From: Liriodendron chinense
Lineage: Eukaryota > Streptophyta > Magnoliopsida > Magnoliales > Magnoliaceae
Assembly: GCA_003013855.2 (NCBI GenBank)
Contig: ML058492.1
Span: 2,759,365-2,823,364, forward strand
Direction: 5' to 3'
Length of the DNA stretch: 64,000 nt
Shown: positions 59,467-64,000 of the stretch, one piece after another
How positions within the stretch are numbered: position 1 is the first letter of the stretch
Layout of the letters: every line of letters begins with the position of its first letter
The notes under the pieces: model-generated
Database searches by the model: none
The model's input: the letters and a program-made list of their open reading frames with translations, nothing else
What the model was told of the DNA's origin: nothing
Program-made: the position numbers and the translations under genes

Positions 59467-60016
59467 TGTTGGGAAAAAACACGCATTGCGGAAGCGAGAG
59501 CGCGCAACACATAGAGTAGAATCAAACGAGAATAAACACAATGGAACGCACCAAGCAACTTTGACACATAAGAGAATAGAATCCGAATTTTATGAGGAAA
59601 AACCCTTTCGGGAAAAAACCACGGCACAAAGTGTTCACTATGAATATCAAAAGTTATAAGAGATGAAGAACACAAAAACACCCGAATCACAGCCACACCG
59701 AGAGAAACCCAAGCTAACACAAGCTTTTTCTCTCACCCTACAACTCTCTCAACCCCTTGAACACGTCTATGACTCCTTGTGTTACCCTAATCCAACATTA
59801 TACCCCTTTCAATAGCATAAAACCGAAATTAGAAACAAATCCTGTGAAACTGCATAAATCAGCACAAACTATACACCGGTTGTCGGTCGACCGACCCAAC
59901 CCGTTTAGGCGACCAAACCTGGCCAAAACTATCTAGAGAGTTACGATCATATTCGAGGCAGTTTCGGTCGACTAAGTCAAAGACCTCTGGTGTCCAAGAT
60001 TTAAGACATTTCCAAC

Positions 60017-60017
<1 letters not shown>
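59467..60017 (-). mobile_element. Copia-like LTR, probably solo
   Basis: 551 bp. On the minus strand it runs TGTTGGAAATGTC to TTTTTTCCCAACA. GAACACTTTGTGCCGTGG near the middle is copia LTR style. Contains GGTCGACCGACC near 59885. The right edge runs into a CA microsatellite, so the target duplication (CACCA on the left) cannot be confirmed. Confidence 0.6.

Positions 60018-60106
<89 letters not shown>
60018..60106. repeat. CA and GATA microsatellites
   Basis: CA run to 60076, then seven to eight GATA units to 60106. Confidence 0.95.
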
Positions 60107-60800
60107 GATGGCCCAGCATGATGGAGCATGTACATCAAGCGGATCCCATTTGATGGGTAGTCCACATCAAAGGTGGGACCCACATGATGGACATGGTCAT
60201 TGAAGGTGGGCCCATATGACGGTCGGTTGACATCAAAGGTGGGCCCACATGATGAATGACCCATATTGAAGTGGGGCCCCACACAAGGAATGGTCCACAT
60301 CAAGTTGGGCCTGCATAATGGACAAAATGGGCTTCACATGACGGATGACCCACATCAAAGTGTGTCCCCTCATCATGGACAGTTCACATCAAGGCCCCAC
60401 TTAATGGATTGTCCACATCCAAGGTCTTGCATGATGGATAACCCATATCCAAAGTGGAACACATGATGGATGATCCACATAGAAGGTGCGCCCCACGCAA
60501 TGAATGATGGATGTCAAAAGTGGGCCCCACATGATGGATAATCTACTTCGAAGGTAGGGCCCACACTATGGACACATCAAATGTCACATTGAGGGGGCCC
60601 GCATAAAGGACAATTAACATTGATGGTGGGCCCCACACAATGGATAACCTACATCAGGTGGGGCCCTAACGATGAATGGTCCACATCCAAGACGGGGCTT
60701 GTATGATGGACAACCTACTTGGAAGGTTTAGCTCACTCAATAGATGGTTCACATCAAAGGTGGGCTCTATATGATGGTTGATCCACATTTAATGTACAAG
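60107..60800 (+). repeat. Minisatellite of GGTGGGCCCCACATGATGGA units
   Basis: About eighteen degenerate units of roughly 36-40 bp: CCACATCAAAGGTGGGCCCC followed by ACATGATGGATGAT. Many units carry small changes. The unit resembles the inner ends of the MITE family (GTGGGCCCCACCATGATG). Confidence 0.85.
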
Positions 60801-61210
60801 ATAATGAATTGCCCAAATGTTTTAAAATATTAAGATTGTAATCATCCATTCTTTTGTCATTTGGGGTATAGTTCACTTATGGTGAGATTGACCAAAACAA
60901 CCATTTGGATTGCTCTTATAATAGAGTTGTTATAATTTTAAAAATGACATCAATTATCTCTAAAAAAAAAGCTCATATTTAAAGGTTTTACCAAATGTGC
61001 TTATTTGAAATAAGAACTTTTCCTGGACTTTAAAATGTGATTTTACAAAACAAGCTTATTTAAAACAAGAACTAGAATAAAAAGAACTTATTGGAGTAGC
61101 TCTTATTGAAAAAGCTATCACTAAATTAGAGTAAAGATGCCAAACAAGCCCTTGGTCTTTATGAAAAATGGATTCGCTATTTATAATGGTATGGTAGAGA
61201 TGGGAAGTGG
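60801..61210. other. No gene recognised
   Basis: AT-rich; repeated AGCTTATTTAAAACAAGAAC-type words suggest an old non-autonomous element, boundaries unknown. Confidence 0.4.
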
Positions 61211-62313
<1,103 letters not shown>

Positions 62314-62845
62314 CGGTGGGAAGTGGTCCACTTGATGCCACCTCTTAAATGATCACTTCTTGTGATGCCCGTTGATGTAATTAGTTGATAATCCACATTT
62401 AGGGCTATGTTTATACCATCCATCTAATTATCACGGTGGTCCCTAAAAATAATTAATCAAGGATAAACATATCACCTCTAACTGATTCAAGGGTTGTCAT
62501 CCCTCTCCAAACTATTTCTTTTCGAATGACCTGCATGAACTACCAAACCAACTTATTTTTGGGCCCTATAGATAAAATGGGGTGACTCACTTGATGATTG
62601 GAGTGGATTTTACCCTGATCCAGAACTTTGGTGGGTCATGGAAAAAAGAAACAATTTCTCCCTTGATTTGCCTCTCTCTCTTTCTGCACTGCCCACTAAA
62701 ACTTTGGATTAGGATGAAAGTTGGGACCTTGGATTTTTAGGGTGCTGCTTCATGTGGATGGTTCAGATTCATGGCTCACATCATATGTAATGATCTCTCA
62801 ACAAGCGCTCACCAATTCTTGTGAGCACGGGTGCACAGGTGAGCA

Positions 62846-62893
<48 letters not shown>

Positions 62894-63235
62894 CACGAGG
62901 CAGATCCAAATTAAGCTTAAATGGACCTCACCACAGAAAAGTGGGGATCGTGACACCCACCGTTGAAACCTTCTTGAGGCTCACCATCATGTTTATTTGA
63001 GATCCAACTTGTTCATAACTTAACACAGACATGGACGATAAAAGTGTATTGAGTAACTAAGCAATCCGATTTCGTCTCAAGTGTGGATCATTTGTGTTGA
63101 AGGCACAAGAAGTTCCAGTGTCATTGCTTCTCATTAGTCGATGTCATTTTCGATTACTCTATCTACCAAGATACGCCGGAATTTTCTCTCCACATACATG
63201 GCTAATTAACTACACAACTGTCTTTTAACACGTGA
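62314..63235. other. MITE pieces and CT/CA microsatellite; no gene
   Basis: CT run 62850-62878 passes into a CA run to 62896, then a half MITE core (CAGATCCAAATTAAGC, CACCGTTGAAACC) to about 63050. Nothing coding. Confidence 0.55.
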
Positions 63236-63244
63236 AACTTTTTC

Positions 63245-63680
63245 TGCGTCCCACCATGATTTTTTTGTTATATCTATACCGTCCATCAATTTTTTTCAGA
63301 TAAATCTAAAGCATAATCCCAAAAATGAGGTACATCCAAACATCAAGTGGATCACACCACATAAAGCAGTCGGGATTGAACAAACTTCCGTTGAAACTTC
63401 ACTAGGGCCAACATTGAGGCTTATTTTCCATCTGACCTGTTCATAAGATCACACATGCCCAGATGAAGTTAAAATAAAAATATCAGCTTGATAAGAACAT
63501 TATGTGGCCGGAAGAAGTTTTCAATGGTAGCATCAATTCCTACTGTCCTCAATGATGTGGTCTACTTTAACTTTGAATCAGCATTGTTTTGGGGCTCATA
63601 GCCTATAATGATATGAAGAAATGAATTAACGGTGTGGATCTGACAAATACATTAAAGTTCACACCTCCGATGCTTGTTGT
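63245..63680. repeat. MITE-like element, decayed ends
   Basis: Core in both directions from TCCCACCATGATTTTTTTGT to AACGGTGTGGATCTGACAAA. Terminal inverted repeats could not be fixed. Confidence 0.5.
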
Positions 63681-63692
63681 GTAATGCAGGGA

Positions 63693-64000
63693 AGCGGATT
63701 AGGTGAGACTGAGCATCACCCAAGATGGTGCAACCCTTACTGGGGGCCCCACCTTGATTTGTTTATTTTATATCCACTCCGTCCATTCGAATTTTCAGAT
63801 CATTTTAGAGCATTCTACCAAAATTTAAGAATATCCAATTATCAGGTGGACCATACTCTAGGAAAAAGTGGTGATTGAACACTACTATTAAAAACTTATT
63901 AGGAATCACCTTAATGTTTCTATGGTTTTTTATTTGACATCCAATCTATTGACAAGTTCACATAAGCGTGGATGAAGAGGAAAAACATATATCAACTTGA
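63693..64000 (+). mobile_element. MITE-like element, cut by the window end
   Basis: Starts AGCGGATTAGGTGAGACTG, with CACCCAAG and GGGGGCCCCACC following, the same terminus as at 40985. The core runs to the window end; the right half is outside. Confidence 0.65.

Noticed and set aside
59859..60303. Two minus-strand ORFs with Cys-Val runs
   Set aside because: Reading frames through the CA microsatellite and the minisatellite.

Overview
This window looks like nuclear DNA of a flowering plant, from a transposon-dense intergenic stretch. The reasons are plant-type Ty3/gypsy and Ty1/copia LTR elements, a CACTA-like and hAT-like elements, and many ~500 bp palindromic MITE-like repeats with the phrases GGGCCCCACCATGATG and TTTTATCCACNCCGTCCATC. 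From memory such phrases are common in some woody lineages such as magnoliids, but that is a weak inference. I found no intact host protein gene, tRNA, rRNA or CRISPR array.

Layout. 1-1.9 kb: three adjacent MITE-like elements and a half copy. 2.5-3.7 kb: strongly strand-biased T-rich tract. 3.7-4.03 kb: terminal region of a CACTA-like element, which abuts and cuts off a decayed minus-strand Tat-lineage gypsy element (4.04-8.74 kb). The 5' LTR of that element is split by a 17.7 kb, TSD-flanked Tat-lineage element (8744-26432); the rest of the split LTR lies at 26438-26684. 26.7-28.4 kb: an LTR-like remnant. 28.4-30.9 kb: a solo LTR related to the 17.7 kb element. 31.9-34.5 kb: two hAT-like MITEs. 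36.2-40.1 kb: a CACTA-like element with a 3-bp TSD and possible captured exons. 42.3-43.1 and 46.9-48.6 kb: solo LTRs of copia-like and Athila-like type. 48.6-52.6 kb: the decayed 5' part of another Tat-like element. 52.6-64 kb: MITEs, microsatellites, a copia-like LTR, a minisatellite and a hAT-like element nested in a MITE.

The centrepiece is the 17.7 kb element. On the plus strand it carries leader, gag, protease, reverse transcriptase, a gypsy RNase H, a second (archaeal-type) RNase H and a DD35E integrase. On the minus strand, between pol and the 3' LTR, it carries a spliced-looking gene of about 1337 codons with a plant mobile domain (PMD) core, acidic middle and coiled-coil tail, plus a separate 208-codon ORF. 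A TATA box on the minus strand, just inside the 3' LTR, could drive both. Sense and antisense modules converge on a ~500 bp spacer with a 29-bp tandem repeat. Both are now broken by nonsense codons, nearly all of which could have come from C-to-T change. The 3' LTR has lost 417 bp that in the 5' LTR includes the promoter.
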